A stretch of 64,000 nt of DNA, taken from the NCBI RefSeq assembly GCF_016584665.1, contig NZ_BBJB01000117.1, positions 1-64,000 of the forward strand, written 5' to 3'. The notes beneath the pieces were generated by a model, which worked only from the letters and a program-made list of their open reading frames with translations, was not told where the DNA came from and searched no databases. Source of the stretch: Pseudanabaena sp. lw0831 (GTDB taxonomy: Bacteria > Cyanobacteriota > Cyanobacteriia > Pseudanabaenales > Pseudanabaenaceae). The translations under genes were made by a program, and so were the position numbers. Below, piece by piece: positions 16,581 to 25,905 of the stretch. Every line of letters begins with the position of its first letter. Position 1 is the first letter of the stretch.

Positions 16581-17492
16581 TCAAGAAGCTTTATGGACAA
16601 TGGGCAAAATCAAAGTAATGAAGTAGTACACCAAAGGTGCAGTAAAGACATAGCTATCAGCGCGATCGAGAATGCCGCCATGTCCTGGCATAATCTGCCC
16701 AGAATCTTTGACCCCAGCATCACGTTTCATCATCGATTCAGTCAGATCGCCTAGCAACCCTGCAATACCGATCAATAATCCTAAAATTGCACCCAACAGC
16801 CACCATTCCGCCCATCCCAGACTAAAAACCCAGATAATTGCTGTCACGCAGCAGCAAAGCAACCCTGCGATCGCACCTTCCACTGTTTTCTTCGGACTAA
16901 TGTCCGAAAGTCGCGTGCGTCCAAATATCTTGCCAAATATATATGCGCCAACATCTGAAGCCCAAATGCAACAAAATGCCATCACTACATAAACAGAGCC
17001 ATCGGTCACGGGGAAAGTAATTCGCAACCAAGAAAGCTGTTCAATATTGCGTAACTGATTAAAGAAATCAAACTGGTGTAAGCGATCGCTAATTTCAAAT
17101 ATATTGCCATCACCTAGACCTCTGATTCTTACCCAAAAGCTAGGTAAGTATCCCCCATAAAACAAGCCCAATATCGATGCAGAAATATCGGAAATCGTCG
17201 CAATTCTGGTTTGAAACAATAGATAAAAGCATATAAAAGTGCCTGCAATAGGGATCACAGCATCCGCGAGATCGACTCTCACTTGCGAAACAATCAGTAA
17301 TGCTAAACTAACAAAAATTGTAATCTTGCTTGCTGGGACAATCTCCTTGGCTCGTACCAATGCAAAATATTCCATCTCACCAAAAATCACCAGCAATGCA
17401 AATGCGGCGGTGAACGCCCATCCACCTAGGGCGATCGCCGCTAGTACGAGTGGTACGACTAATAAAGCACTGATAATGCGAGTCCATTTCAT
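16581..17492 (-). CDS. cdsA: Phosphatidate cytidylyltransferase
   Basis: The 303-residue integral membrane enzyme makes CDP-diacylglycerol from phosphatidate and CTP. It has multiple helices and ends with the family signature SMMKRDAGVKDSGQIMPGHG followed by GILDRADSYVF, which includes the catalytic Asp residues. It is convergent with the prepilin peptidase gene, whose stop is about 50 bases away. Confidence 0.94.
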   Translation of the reverse strand: MKWTRIISALLVVPLVLAAIALGGWAFTAAFALLVIFGEMEYFALVRAKEIVPASKITIFVSLALLIVSQVRVDLADAVIPIAGTFICFYLLFQTRIATISDISASILGLFYGGYLPSFWVRIRGLGDGNIFEISDRLHQFDFFNQLRNIEQLSWLRITFPVTDGSVYVVMAFCCIWASDVGAYIFGKIFGRTRLSDISPKKTVEGAIAGLLCCCVTAIIWVFSLGWAEWWLLGAILGLLIGIAGLLGDLTESMMKRDAGVKDSGQIMPGHGGILDRADSYVFTAPLVYYFITLILPIVHKAS

Positions 17493-17519
17493 GAAAATAA
17501 CACAACCGAGGAAGTGGAC

Positions 17520-17589
17520 AATTTATGAAACCGATTTTAGGACTGTTAACGTCGTCGGTGCGAAAAGTCCTAAAATCGGATTCATAATT
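17520..17589. repeat. Imperfect palindrome in the cdsA/J-domain divergent gap
   Basis: Outer arms AATTTATGAAACCGATTTTAG and their complement (17520-17545, 17565-17589) surround an asymmetric centre. Its CCGATTTTAGGACT arms resemble the CCGATTTTGGAGT arms at 34812. It lies in the divergent promoter region of the two genes. Confidence 0.55.
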
Positions 17590-17637
17590 AAAATTGTTGT
17601 TATTAGGCTTTGTTTGTAGATTATATCTGTAAGTGCT

Positions 17638-18087
17638 ATGTCTAAAACCTATTACGCAATCCTAGGTGTCACTCCTTGGGCTAGTGAAATCGATATTCGT
17701 CGAGCCTATCGAGATCTCAGCAAGCTCTACCACCCCGACACGACCCAATTGCCTAAAGATGAAGCAGTTGAAATTTTTCGACAAATTAACGAAGCCTATG
17801 CCATGCTCAGTAATGCCGATCGCCGCAGTGACTATGATCGCCGCATTCAGTTTTCACGATTTCAGTACACAGTAAATAAAACACCGAAAAACCTCCAGAC
17901 CAACGACGATGACGGTTTGCCTAGTGAGCGTCCATTATCTGGTGGCGAACTATTTGCACTCATGTTAATTGGTGCTACGCTAGTTGCTTGTTTAGTTCTA
18001 GTTGTTTTAGTAGCATGGCTACGTGGCGATCGCCTTTTCCCCGAAGCGATCGCGCCCATATCAACTTTTTGGCTATACTTCCCGTAA
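17638..18087 (+). CDS. J-domain protein with C-terminal membrane anchor
   Basis: Residues 3-68 form a J domain (YYAILGV, HPD at YHPDTTQ, FRQINEAYAMLSNADRRSDYD). A linker of about 30 residues leads to one membrane helix (LFALMLIGATLVACLVLVVLVAW). J proteins stimulate DnaK ATPase; this one would work at a membrane. No G/F-rich region or zinc finger is present, so it is not DnaJ itself. DUF3143 follows 35 bases later, a pairing commonly seen in cyanobacteria. Confidence 0.88.
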   Translation: MSKTYYAILGVTPWASEIDIRRAYRDLSKLYHPDTTQLPKDEAVEIFRQINEAYAMLSNADRRSDYDRRIQFSRFQYTVNKTPKNLQTNDDDGLPSERPLSGGELFALMLIGATLVACLVLVVLVAWLRGDRLFPEAIAPISTFWLYFP

Positions 18088-18121
18088 CCATCCAACAATC
18101 ATCCCCATAAACTCGTCTGCT

Positions 18122-18394
18122 ATGGCGCTTCCCTCTCCTACTACACCACTCTACAATCATCCCTTGCCTGCACTTGAAGCATGGTTAGATGAGCAAGGAT
18201 GTTACCAAGATCAGTCTAATCCTAATGTCTGGCGAGTTACGCGATCGTCATGGCAAGCAGAAATTGTTATGGATATTGAAGATATTCGTGTACGCTACAT
18301 TCAAGATGCTTACGGCGGCAAAGAAATTCAACGGGCATTTCCCTATTCTCTCAGTCGCCAAGATGTCGAAGATGCAATTTTTACAGGACCCTAG
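18122..18394 (+). CDS. DUF3143-domain protein
   Basis: A 90-residue soluble protein beginning MALPSPTTPLYNHPLPALE with WLDEQGCYQD and FPYSLSRQDVEDAIF, matching the cyanobacterial DUF3143 family of unknown function. ATG 18122 is chosen because the upstream frame is a shadow of the J-domain gene. It is probably in the same transcript as that gene. Confidence 0.8.
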   Translation: MALPSPTTPLYNHPLPALEAWLDEQGCYQDQSNPNVWRVTRSSWQAEIVMDIEDIRVRYIQDAYGGKEIQRAFPYSLSRQDVEDAIFTGP

Positions 18395-18559
18395 TAAAAA
18401 ATATTAGCAATATTCTGAAAGTTTGTTAATATGTGATTAAGCAAGACATAGAATCAAACTATGAATGATGAAACTATACATAAGTCATTTCATTAAGTAA
18501 TTTCACGGTCTTAGCAAAAGTTTTCCACCCTAACTTGATGTTTTTATTTTGGAGGTTCA

Positions 18560-19576
18560 TTGAGCAAGAATTATAATGTTGCCATTCTCGGAGCAACAGG
18601 CGCAGTTGGTACAGAACTTCTAGCCTTGCTGGAAGAAAGACATTTCCCTTTAGGTAAGTTGGAGCTTCTGGCTTCGGAGCGTTCCGCTGGACAGTCGATT
18701 AAATTTGCTAGCGAAGAATTAATCATTGAAGCCGTCACTGAATCTTCTTTTGATGATGTAGATATTGTGCTTGCTTCCGCAGGTGGCAGCATCTCTAAGA
18801 AGTGGCTACCGATCGCTACCAAAGCAGGAGCAGTATCCATTGATAACTCCAGTGCTTTTCGGATGCATCCCGATGTGCCATTGATTGTGCCAGAAGTCAA
18901 TCCTGAAGCCGCCGAGTATCACAAGGGTATTATTGCTAACCCCAACTGCACGACAATTTTGATGGCTGTGGCAATATATCCACTACATCAGGTGCAGCCG
19001 ATTCAGAGAATTGTCGCCGCTACTTATCAATCGGCAAGTGGCGCAGGCGCAAGAGCCATGGAAGAAGTAAAAGTACAGTCACAAGCAATTCTCAATGGTG
19101 AACCTGCCGTAGCTGAGATTCTGCCCTATCCCCTCGCTTTTAATCTTTTCCCTCACAATTCGCCCATGACGGATAACTCCTATTGCGAGGAAGAGATGAA
19201 AATGGTGAATGAGACTCGCAAAATCTTTGGCGATCATGATATTCGGATCACGGCTACCTGTGTACGGGTTCCCGTATTGCGAGCGCATTCTGAAGCGATT
19301 AATCTAGAGTTTGCCCATCCATTCAGTCCAGACAAAGCTAGAGAGATTCTGGCTAAAGCCGATGGAGTAAGGTTGGTAGAGGATTTCAGTAAAAATTATT
19401 TCCCAATGCCCATTGATGCTAGTGGCAAAGATGACGTGTTAGTAGGACGAATCCGTCAAGATATTTCTCACCCTAACGGTTTGGAATTATGGCTATGTGG
19501 CGATCAGATCCGTAAAGGAGCTGCACTGAATGCTGTTCAGATTGCCGAATTACTAATTGCCAAAGCTCTTATCTAA
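18560..19576 (+). CDS. asd: Aspartate-semialdehyde dehydrogenase
   Basis: The 338-residue enzyme reduces aspartyl phosphate to aspartate semialdehyde in the Lys/Thr/Met and diaminopimelate pathways. Visible are the NADP motif GATGAVG (11-17), the catalytic Cys in NPNC (C130), and RVPVLRAHSEAI with the active-site His. The start is TTG 18560 with GGAGG at ideal distance and no competing ATG. dapA follows 52 bases later, so consecutive pathway steps are linked. Confidence 0.96.
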   Translation: MSKNYNVAILGATGAVGTELLALLEERHFPLGKLELLASERSAGQSIKFASEELIIEAVTESSFDDVDIVLASAGGSISKKWLPIATKAGAVSIDNSSAFRMHPDVPLIVPEVNPEAAEYHKGIIANPNCTTILMAVAIYPLHQVQPIQRIVAATYQSASGAGARAMEEVKVQSQAILNGEPAVAEILPYPLAFNLFPHNSPMTDNSYCEEEMKMVNETRKIFGDHDIRITATCVRVPVLRAHSEAINLEFAHPFSPDKAREILAKADGVRLVEDFSKNYFPMPIDASGKDDVLVGRIRQDISHPNGLELWLCGDQIRKGAALNAVQIAELLIAKALI

Positions 19577-19628
19577 AAGTTTATCGACTTTTAATAAACT
19601 TTTAGCAAGCTTCTATTTATGAGTATCT

Positions 19629-20522
19629 ATGAGTGAAATCGATTTCGGGCGTTTACTAACGGCAATGATTACTCCCTTTGATATAGAAGGGAATGTTGAT
19701 TATGCGAAAGCAGAACAGCTTGCCATTCATTTGGTTGAGACTGGAACCAATACGATTGTTGTGTGCGGTACAACAGGAGAGTCGCCAACGCTTAGTTGGG
19801 ATGAAGAATATAAATTGTTTTCGGTGCTACAACAGACGATCGCTGGTAAAGCGAAAATCATGGCAGGTACAGGATCTAATTCTACTTCTGAGGCGATCTC
19901 GGCTACCATAAAAGCCGCGCATCTCGGATTAGATGGTACACTACAAGTAACACCGTATTACAACAAGCCTCCGCAAGAGGGTTTATATCAACATTTTCGA
20001 GCGATCGCTGAAGCTGCGCCAGAGCTTCCGATTCTTCTCTATAATGTTCCTAGTCGCACGGGCTGCAAACTAGAACCTGAGACTGTTGCCAAGTTAGCCG
20101 AAATCTCTAATATTATTGGGATTAAGGAAGCGACAGGTGATTTAGATCAAGCCAGCCAAATTCGCGCCCTCACACCAGCCGAATTTGCGATCTACTCGGG
20201 TGATGACTCGCTAACATTGCCATTAATGGCTGTGGGTGCAAAGGGAGTTGTCAGCGTTGCCTCGCATCTGGTTGGTACGCAACTGCAAGCAATGATGCAA
20301 TCCTTTGCCGCAGGTAAAGTGCAAGAAGCTTTACAAATTCATATTCAGCTTTTTCCTTTGTTTAAGGCTCTGTTCTTAACCAGTAATCCTATTCCTCTCA
20401 AAGTAGCTTTGCACTTGTTGGGATTAGATACAGGCGTGGTGCGATCGCCTCTAGTTGCAGGTAATGCCGAACTCGAAGCCAAGCTGAAAGTTGTATTACA
20501 AGAAGTTGGGATTCTTGTTTAA
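19629..20522 (+). CDS. dapA: 4-hydroxy-tetrahydrodipicolinate synthase
   Basis: The 297-residue TIM-barrel aldolase condenses pyruvate with aspartate semialdehyde, the first step committed to diaminopimelate and lysine. GTTGESPTL, catalytic Tyr138 in [10 protein letters not shown] and Schiff-base Lys166 in GIKEATGD are all present. It uses the product of asd immediately upstream. Confidence 0.97.
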   Translation: MSEIDFGRLLTAMITPFDIEGNVDYAKAEQLAIHLVETGTNTIVVCGTTGESPTLSWDEEYKLFSVLQQTIAGKAKIMAGTGSNSTSEAISATIKAAHLGLDGTLQVTPYYNKPPQEGLYQHFRAIAEAAPELPILLYNVPSRTGCKLEPETVAKLAEISNIIGIKEATGDLDQASQIRALTPAEFAIYSGDDSLTLPLMAVGAKGVVSVASHLVGTQLQAMMQSFAAGKVQEALQIHIQLFPLFKALFLTSNPIPLKVALHLLGLDTGVVRSPLVAGNAELEAKLKVVLQEVGILV

Positions 20523-20720
20523 CAAAAGTTGACAACTTCAGTCTAGAGACATAGAACTTGATTACTTCTGATCATGATGAACTTGTGGGGGAACTAAACC
20601 TTTCTAGTCATTCTATCTAGGTATTTATAACCGCAAAGTTTTCCATCACCAATTAAATTGAATTATTTTCAAGATTCAATTTTCTCATTTTTACCTTTTA
20701 CCTTTTACTTACCAAACAAT

Positions 20721-22616
20721 ATGCCTACAACCAACGCTCCTGCTCTCAAAATAATCGCTCTTGGCGGACTCCATGAAATCGGCAAAAACACATGGGTATT
20801 TGAATATAACGACGAAATCATGCTGCTTGATGGTGGTTTGTCTTTTCCCGACAACATGATGCCAGGTGTTAACGTGGTCTTGCCTGACATGACTTATTTA
20901 CGCGAAAACAAACATAAGATCAAAGGCATGATTGTCACCCACGGTCACGAAGATCATATCGGTGCGATCTCTTTCCATTTAAAGCAGTTTGAAATTCCTG
21001 TTATTTATGGTCCACGTTTAGCGATGGCGCTACTCGAAGATAAACTCCGTGAGGCTGGTGTACTTAATCGCACCGAACTGCGCCGCGTCATGCCCCGTGA
21101 TGTCGTCCGTGTCGGCACTAACTTCTTTGTAGAATTTATTCGTAACACTCACTCGATCGCCGATAGTTTCTCGATTGCTATTAATACACCTGCGGGGATG
21201 GTGATTCACTCAGGCGACTTCAAAATTGACCATACTCCCGTTGATGGTGAATTCTTTGACCTCGCTCGTCTCGCTGAACATGGCGAAAAAGGCGTATTGG
21301 CTTTGATTAGTGACTCCACTAATGCCGAACTTCCCGGAATTACTCCTTCGGAAAGAGCTGTATATCCCAATCTTGAGAAATACATCATGATGGCAAAGGG
21401 TCGCGTAATCATTACCACCTTTGCTTCTTCAGTACATCGCGTCAACATGATTTTGGATATTGCTGATAAGCAAGGTCGTGTGGTTGGTGTCGTTGGGCGA
21501 TCGATGCTGAACGTGATTGCCCATGCGCGTAATCTTGGTTACATCAAGTGCCGCGATGACCTATTCCAACCTTTACAAAATCTCCGTCACTATCGTGATG
21601 ATCAAATTCTGATTTTGACTACAGGCTCTCAGGGTGAGCCAATGTCGGCACTAACAAGAATGTCAAATTCCAGTCATAGACAATTGGAAGTCCGTCAAGG
21701 CGATACAGTGATTTTCTCGGCAAATCCGATTCCAGGCAACACTATTCCAGTTGTTCGTACCATTGATCGCTTGATGGCGCTTGGGGCAAATGTAATCTAT
21801 GGTAAGGACAAAGGCATTCACGTTTCGGGACATGGTTCTCAAGAAGAACATAAAATGATGTTAGCCCTTGTCCGTCCGAAGTTCTTCTTCCCTGCTCACG
21901 GTGAATTGAGAATGCTGAAGCAACATGCGAAGATGGCGGAAGCAATGGGCATTCCTAGCGAAAATATCGTGATCGCTGAAAATGGTGATGTTGTCGAAGT
22001 TTGTCAAGATTATATGCGGATTGTGGACAAAGTTCCTTCTGGTGTAGAACTAGTTGATTCTTCTCGCGATGGCATGGTCAAGGGCGATGTATTGCGAGAT
22101 CGCCAACTGATTTCTGGCGAAGGTATCTTTACGATCGCGGTATCTGTTGGGCTTGATGGTAAGCTCTCCACGACTCCTGACATTCAACTAAGTGGCGTGG
22201 TTCTACCGATGGAACATTCCCAAATTATTGCTTTGGTTGCGAAGGCGATCGATAATTCTTTGGCTAATTCTTGGGGTAACTATGCTCGCAATGTCGGTTC
22301 TTTAGAAATTGATTGGATCGGTTTACGTGGTCAGCTTGAGCGCGACCTTACCCGTGTCTTGCGTCAACATATCCAAAGCAAACCAGTGATCGTGTTCCTA
22401 TTGCAAACACCTCCCAATTCCACTCAATCTGCTCCTGCTCCTGCCGCAAAGCCTAATGCCTTAGGTGTGACCTTAAAATCAGGCAGCACTAAGGTTATTC
22501 CTAAAGTTGATCAAGAAAGTATCAATGGTAATAGCGCTCCTATTGAAGTACCCGTTGCTACTGGCGCTGCTACGGCTAGTGTTGGCAGACGCAAGCGTAC
22601 TGCAGCAGCGGTTTAA
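20721..22616 (+). CDS. rnj: Ribonuclease J
   Basis: The 631-residue metallo-beta-lactamase/beta-CASP nuclease matures and decays RNA. The metal motif HGHEDH is at residues 74-79. HSGDFKID, DSTNAELPG and SGHGSQEE follow in the expected order. A Pro/Ala-rich tail of about 70 residues ends in basic GRRKRTAAAV. ATG 20721 is preferred to TTG 20658, whose added residues are low-complexity. The asd-dapA-rnj order suggests one transcript, although the gap here is about 200 bases. Confidence 0.95.
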   Translation: MPTTNAPALKIIALGGLHEIGKNTWVFEYNDEIMLLDGGLSFPDNMMPGVNVVLPDMTYLRENKHKIKGMIVTHGHEDHIGAISFHLKQFEIPVIYGPRLAMALLEDKLREAGVLNRTELRRVMPRDVVRVGTNFFVEFIRNTHSIADSFSIAINTPAGMVIHSGDFKIDHTPVDGEFFDLARLAEHGEKGVLALISDSTNAELPGITPSERAVYPNLEKYIMMAKGRVIITTFASSVHRVNMILDIADKQGRVVGVVGRSMLNVIAHARNLGYIKCRDDLFQPLQNLRHYRDDQILILTTGSQGEPMSALTRMSNSSHRQLEVRQGDTVIFSANPIPGNTIPVVRTIDRLMALGANVIYGKDKGIHVSGHGSQEEHKMMLALVRPKFFFPAHGELRMLKQHAKMAEAMGIPSENIVIAENGDVVEVCQDYMRIVDKVPSGVELVDSSRDGMVKGDVLRDRQLISGEGIFTIAVSVGLDGKLSTTPDIQLSGVVLPMEHSQIIALVAKAIDNSLANSWGNYARNVGSLEIDWIGLRGQLERDLTRVLRQHIQSKPVIVFLLQTPPNSTQSAPAPAAKPNALGVTLKSGSTKVIPKVDQESINGNSAPIEVPVATGAATASVGRRKRTAAAV

Positions 22617-22626
22617 ATCTAAAGCC

Positions 22627-22655
22627 AATTGAACCGTGTTTTGCACGGTTCAATT
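22627..22655. terminator. Hairpin after the RNase J gene
   Basis: Arms AATTGAACCGTG and CACGGTTCAATT enclose a TTTTG loop. It stands between the RNase J stop and the DUF167 start only 15 bases later. It is more likely a processing or attenuation hairpin than a full terminator, as no T-run follows. Confidence 0.5.
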
Positions 22656-22669
22656 AGTAGAGAAGGTGC

Positions 22670-22891
22670 ATGAAGAAGTTGGTTAAGGTCAAGCCTAACT
22701 CTAGAAAGCAAGCCATTATTGAAGAATCAGATGGAAGTCTGACGGTGCATTTAAAATCACCGCCCGTTGATGGCAAAGCCAATAAGGAATTAGTTGAGCT
22801 TTTAGCCAAAAAGTTTAGCGTGCCGAAATCTCATATCACGATTCAATTGGGATTATCTGGGCGGAATAAATTAATAGACATAAAAGAGTAA
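22670..22891 (+). CDS. DUF167 (YggU-family) protein
   Basis: The 73-residue protein has the family core [33 protein letters not shown] and [11 protein letters not shown]. The function of DUF167 is unknown. It is preceded by AGAAGGTGC. Its stop is embedded in the following hairpin. Confidence 0.88.
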   Translation: MKKLVKVKPNSRKQAIIEESDGSLTVHLKSPPVDGKANKELVELLAKKFSVPKSHITIQLGLSGRNKLIDIKE

Positions 22892-22920
22892 AGGGAGCGC
22901 TAGGCGCTCCCTTTACTCTT
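22884..22920. terminator. Perfect palindrome over the DUF167 stop codon
   Basis: Arms AAGAGTAAAGGGAGCGC and complement close on TAG. The left arm contains the last codons and stop of the DUF167 gene. Confidence 0.65.
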
Positions 22921-22970
22921 AAGATTTGCTGTATATTGATGATGTTTAACCATCTTCGTGCGCTAAGCTC

Positions 22971-23570
22971 ATGTCAGAACCTATTTGGTCTTATGTCACC
23001 CCCGGTATACCTGACGAATTATTCGATCGCTTGCCAGGAATACCGATGAGCAAATGCGAGACGAGGCTATTAATTATCGGTCAGTTGCGTCTTAAAGCAG
23101 ACTCGATACTGTGGGATATTGGAGCAGGTACTGGGACTATCCCCATTGAGACTGGGTTGCTCTGTCCTAAAGGGAAAATTGTCGCGATTGAACGTGATGA
23201 AGATGTGGCGGGATTGATTGCCAAAAATTGCCAAAAATTTGGCGTAAATAATGTTGAGATTAAAATTGGCAGTGCACCAGAATGCCTGACAAGTCTGTCA
23301 ACCGATCCCGATCGCATTTGTATCGAGGGTGGGCGATCTGTATCAGAAATTCTAGAATACTGTTGGGAACGTCTGCAAAATGAAGGCAGAGCGATCGCAA
23401 CTACAAATAGTCTGGAAGGTTTATATGCAATTTCTGAAAGTTTTGCCAAACTACAAGCGCGAAATGTGGAAGTTGTGCAATCATCAGTGAACCGTTTAGA
23501 GACTCGTGGCAACCGTCAAGTTTTTGCGGCAGTTAGTCCCATGTTTATCATTAGTGGCGAGAAAATATAA
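22971..23570 (+). CDS. cbiT: Cobalt-precorrin-6B C15-methyltransferase-like (CbiT)
   Basis: The 199-residue class I SAM methyltransferase has motif I LWDIGAGTGTIPIE, VAIERDED, and the CbiT features GSAPECL and RICIEGGRS. CbiT methylates C15 and decarboxylates during corrin-ring synthesis (B12). No other cobalamin genes are near, and no cobalamin riboswitch is visible upstream. Confidence 0.87.
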   Translation: MSEPIWSYVTPGIPDELFDRLPGIPMSKCETRLLIIGQLRLKADSILWDIGAGTGTIPIETGLLCPKGKIVAIERDEDVAGLIAKNCQKFGVNNVEIKIGSAPECLTSLSTDPDRICIEGGRSVSEILEYCWERLQNEGRAIATTNSLEGLYAISESFAKLQARNVEVVQSSVNRLETRGNRQVFAAVSPMFIISGEKI

Positions 23571-23601
23571 AAAATGGGGCGCGAAGCGCCCCCCTTTTTT
23601 A
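23568..23601. terminator. Bidirectional terminator between cbiT and rpiA
   Basis: The stem GGGGCGC-GAA-GCGCCCC is bordered by an A-run on the left and a T-run on the right. It overlaps the stop codons of both convergent genes. Confidence 0.85.
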
Positions 23602-24312
23602 GGAAATTTCGCGAATTTGAGGTTTTCCGTCTTTAAACTCACCAACTAAAATCAGATCGGTAACACCGACAAATAGACCATTCTCGACAACGCCAGGGAT
23701 ATTGTTCAAGGTTTTCTCAAGTTCGGCAGCATCTGCGATCGCATCAAAGGTGACATCTAAAACCATGTTGCCTTGATCGGTAATCACGGGGCCATCTTTC
23801 TTCACACCCATCCGCAAGTCAGGCTTGCCACCTAACTTTTCTACAGCTCTGGTTACAGGAGAAACTGCCATCGGCAATACTTCGATTGGCACGGCAAAAG
23901 TCGAGCCGAGCTTATCGACCAATTTCGACTCATCGACAACAACGATAAACAGAGCCGCAAGTGAATCGACAACTTTCTCGCGGGTATGCGCTGCGCCACC
24001 ACCTTTAATCAAAGTTTTATTGGGGTCAACCTCATCAGCACCATCGATCGCTACATCAACGCGATCAACGTCATCAAGACTCCGAATCGGAATGCCATAT
24101 TTTTTACCCAAGACTGAAGCTTGGAAAGAAGTGGGGATGCCGACAATATCGGTTAGTTCACCCGCTGCAATGCGTCTTCCTAGCTCCTCGATCGCAAAGG
24201 CAGTAGTTGAGCCAGTGCCCAATCCGACCACCATACCCGACTTCACCCGTTGTGCCGCTGCGATGCCAACTTCTTGTTTTAACTTTTTAATATCTTCAGC
24301 AGAAATACTCAT
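23599..24312 (-). CDS. rpiA: Ribose-5-phosphate isomerase A
   Basis: The 237-residue enzyme interconverts ribose 5-phosphate and ribulose 5-phosphate (Calvin cycle and pentose phosphate pathway). Present are [15 protein letters not shown], the DGADEVDPN catalytic loop and [11 protein letters not shown] with the active Lys. ATG 24312. Bases 24313-24586 form the divergent promoter region with the cyclase gene and contain a short direct repeat (CTTAAAGATTAA twice). Confidence 0.96.
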   Translation of the reverse strand: MSISAEDIKKLKQEVGIAAAQRVKSGMVVGLGTGSTTAFAIEELGRRIAAGELTDIVGIPTSFQASVLGKKYGIPIRSLDDVDRVDVAIDGADEVDPNKTLIKGGGAAHTREKVVDSLAALFIVVVDESKLVDKLGSTFAVPIEVLPMAVSPVTRAVEKLGGKPDLRMGVKKDGPVITDQGNMVLDVTFDAIADAAELEKTLNNIPGVVENGLFVGVTDLILVGEFKDGKPQIREIS

Positions 24313-24586
24313 AGGAAATACTTATTTATAAACTTAAAAGTAGTAATTTTAATCCTATCGCAACCTGTGAGCTGCAACTGAGAATCCACTTAAACAAAAT
24401 GTGCTGTATTATACATTTGTATGCTGTGCTGCTCCAAAAACAGTTAAGTCATATGGCTGATTACACTGCTGACATTATTTAAGTTACAAGTAAAGTGGGT
24501 GGGCTTAAAGATTAACTTAAAGATTAACTTTTTATCTAAATGTCACAAAGATTGAATTCTTTTGTTATTTAAAATATCGCAATTTT

Positions 24587-25669
24587 ATGAAAAGGCTAAC
24601 CTATATTAGTAAGTTTGCGCGATCGCTTACCAAAAAGGAAATTGAGAGCATTGGTAATATTTCGCAAACAAATAATTCTAGAGACGGTATTACAGGAGTT
24701 TTACTGTGCTGTAGTGGTATATTTTTTCAGATTTTAGAAGGTGAAGAAGATAGAATTGATGTCCTCTACAAAAAGATTTTAGAAGATGATCGCCACGATC
24801 AAATTTTGTGTCTAAAATCAGAACTAAACGTTGCACAGCGAAGATTTCCAGATTGGTCAATGGAAGTAATCGTCCTTGATGAAAATAACGATATTTTGTT
24901 GCAACCAATTAAGATTTTGCTGCAAACTTTGGCAGACTCACAAACAATCTTAGCAAGCTATACGCAGTCGGGAGTTTTGCAAGCCATAGCGAACGGAATT
25001 AATCCACTTACACTAGTTCCTCGCTATACAGAAAAGATCATTTTCTTTGCCGATATTATTAGTTTTACAAGCATCACCGAAAAACTAGAGGTAACAGAGG
25101 TTGTCGATTTACTCAATCAATTTTTTACTATTTGTACTAAGGCGATCGCATCTAGGGGTGGTGAAGTCACTAAATTTATTGGTGATTGTGTGATGGCATA
25201 TTTTGACGGTGATCGAGCTGACGAATCTCTGCAAGCTAGTTTAGATATTCTTGCAGAATTAGAAATACTTCGCAATCAAGCTTCAGTGAATAGTCCGTTA
25301 CGAGTTCTCTATATTGGCATTGGGCTATCGAAAGGAACAGTATTGGAAGGAAATATTGGTTCTCAAACTAAAAAAGAATATACTGTCATCGGTGACGCAG
25401 TTAATGTTGCCTCAAGGATTGAAGCGCTCACTAGACAGTTAAATCGCTATTTAGTATTTTCCGCTGCTGTGCGGGAAGGTTTAAGCGATCGCTGGCGACC
25501 TGTCAGACTAGGTGATTTTAAGGCAAAAGGAAAGGATGCGATCGTAGAAGTTTATTCGATTGATGATATTTTAACTTTCCAAAAGTCAGATTTTCAGAAG
25601 CTAAAGCTAGAAATTCAGCAACATCTTGAACTAATTAGCCGTCAGACACCAGAGCTTAATTATTCGTAG
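24587..25669 (+). CDS. BLUF-domain photoactivated adenylate cyclase
   Basis: The 360-residue protein has an N-terminal BLUF flavin photoreceptor (1-92) with Tyr6, Gln48 in FFQILEGE, and Trp90/Met92 in FPDWSM. A class III cyclase domain follows at about 150-330. Metal-binding Asp156 (FFADIISFT) and Asp200 (KFIGD), the adenine-selecting pair Lys196/Thr266, and Asn273/Arg277 (NVASR) are all intact, predicting cAMP rather than cGMP. Key positions coincide with those I recall for OaPAC, so blue light should raise cAMP. The soluble protein lacks a membrane anchor. Its stop lies inside a long palindrome. Confidence 0.95.
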   Translation: MKRLTYISKFARSLTKKEIESIGNISQTNNSRDGITGVLLCCSGIFFQILEGEEDRIDVLYKKILEDDRHDQILCLKSELNVAQRRFPDWSMEVIVLDENNDILLQPIKILLQTLADSQTILASYTQSGVLQAIANGINPLTLVPRYTEKIIFFADIISFTSITEKLEVTEVVDLLNQFFTICTKAIASRGGEVTKFIGDCVMAYFDGDRADESLQASLDILAELEILRNQASVNSPLRVLYIGIGLSKGTVLEGNIGSQTKKEYTVIGDAVNVASRIEALTRQLNRYLVFSAAVREGLSDRWRPVRLGDFKAKGKDAIVEVYSIDDILTFQKSDFQKLKLEIQQHLELISRQTPELNYS

Positions 25670-25739
25670 GATGCGTTAGTGAAACGTAACGCATCATTTT
25701 TGCCTAATTGATGCGTTACGTTTCACTAACGCATCCTAC
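25666..25739. repeat. 31-bp-arm palindrome over the cyclase stop
   Basis: Arms GTAGGATGCGTTAGTGAAAC plus GTAACGCATCA (25666-25696) are repeated in reverse complement at 25709-25739 with a 12-base spacer. The left arm contains the cyclase TAG. This motif is a familiar cyanobacterial interspersed repeat, to my recollection. Confidence 0.7.
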
Positions 25740-25755
25740 ATTTACAGCAATTCTA

Positions 25756-25808
25756 AAATCCAAAAAGACAAAATGCCCGCGTAGCGCGCGCTTTGTCTTT
25801 TTGGATTT
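25756..25808. repeat. Palindrome upstream of the kinase gene
   Basis: Arms AAATCCAAAAAGACAAA and TTTGTCTTTTTGGATTT surround a GC-rich core with CGCGTAGCGCG. It stands about 100 bases before the kinase start, so it lies in the kinase 5' region. Confidence 0.65.
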
Positions 25809-25905
25809 AGGGTTGCAAAGCCACACTTTCAAAAAAATATTGTTTTTTGCTGAAGCACAAGGCTCTGTATGCTGTACGATCGCTAATAGCGATGAATATA
25901 ACTCC

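Noticed and set aside
22921-22970. Cobalamin riboswitch before cbiT
   Set aside because: The gap is only 50 bases after a hairpin, too short, and no B12-box-like sequence is seen.
25708-25905. Longer N-terminus for the Ser/Thr kinase
   Set aside because: The extension is encoded by palindromic intergenic repeats; the kinase fold begins right after ATG 25906.
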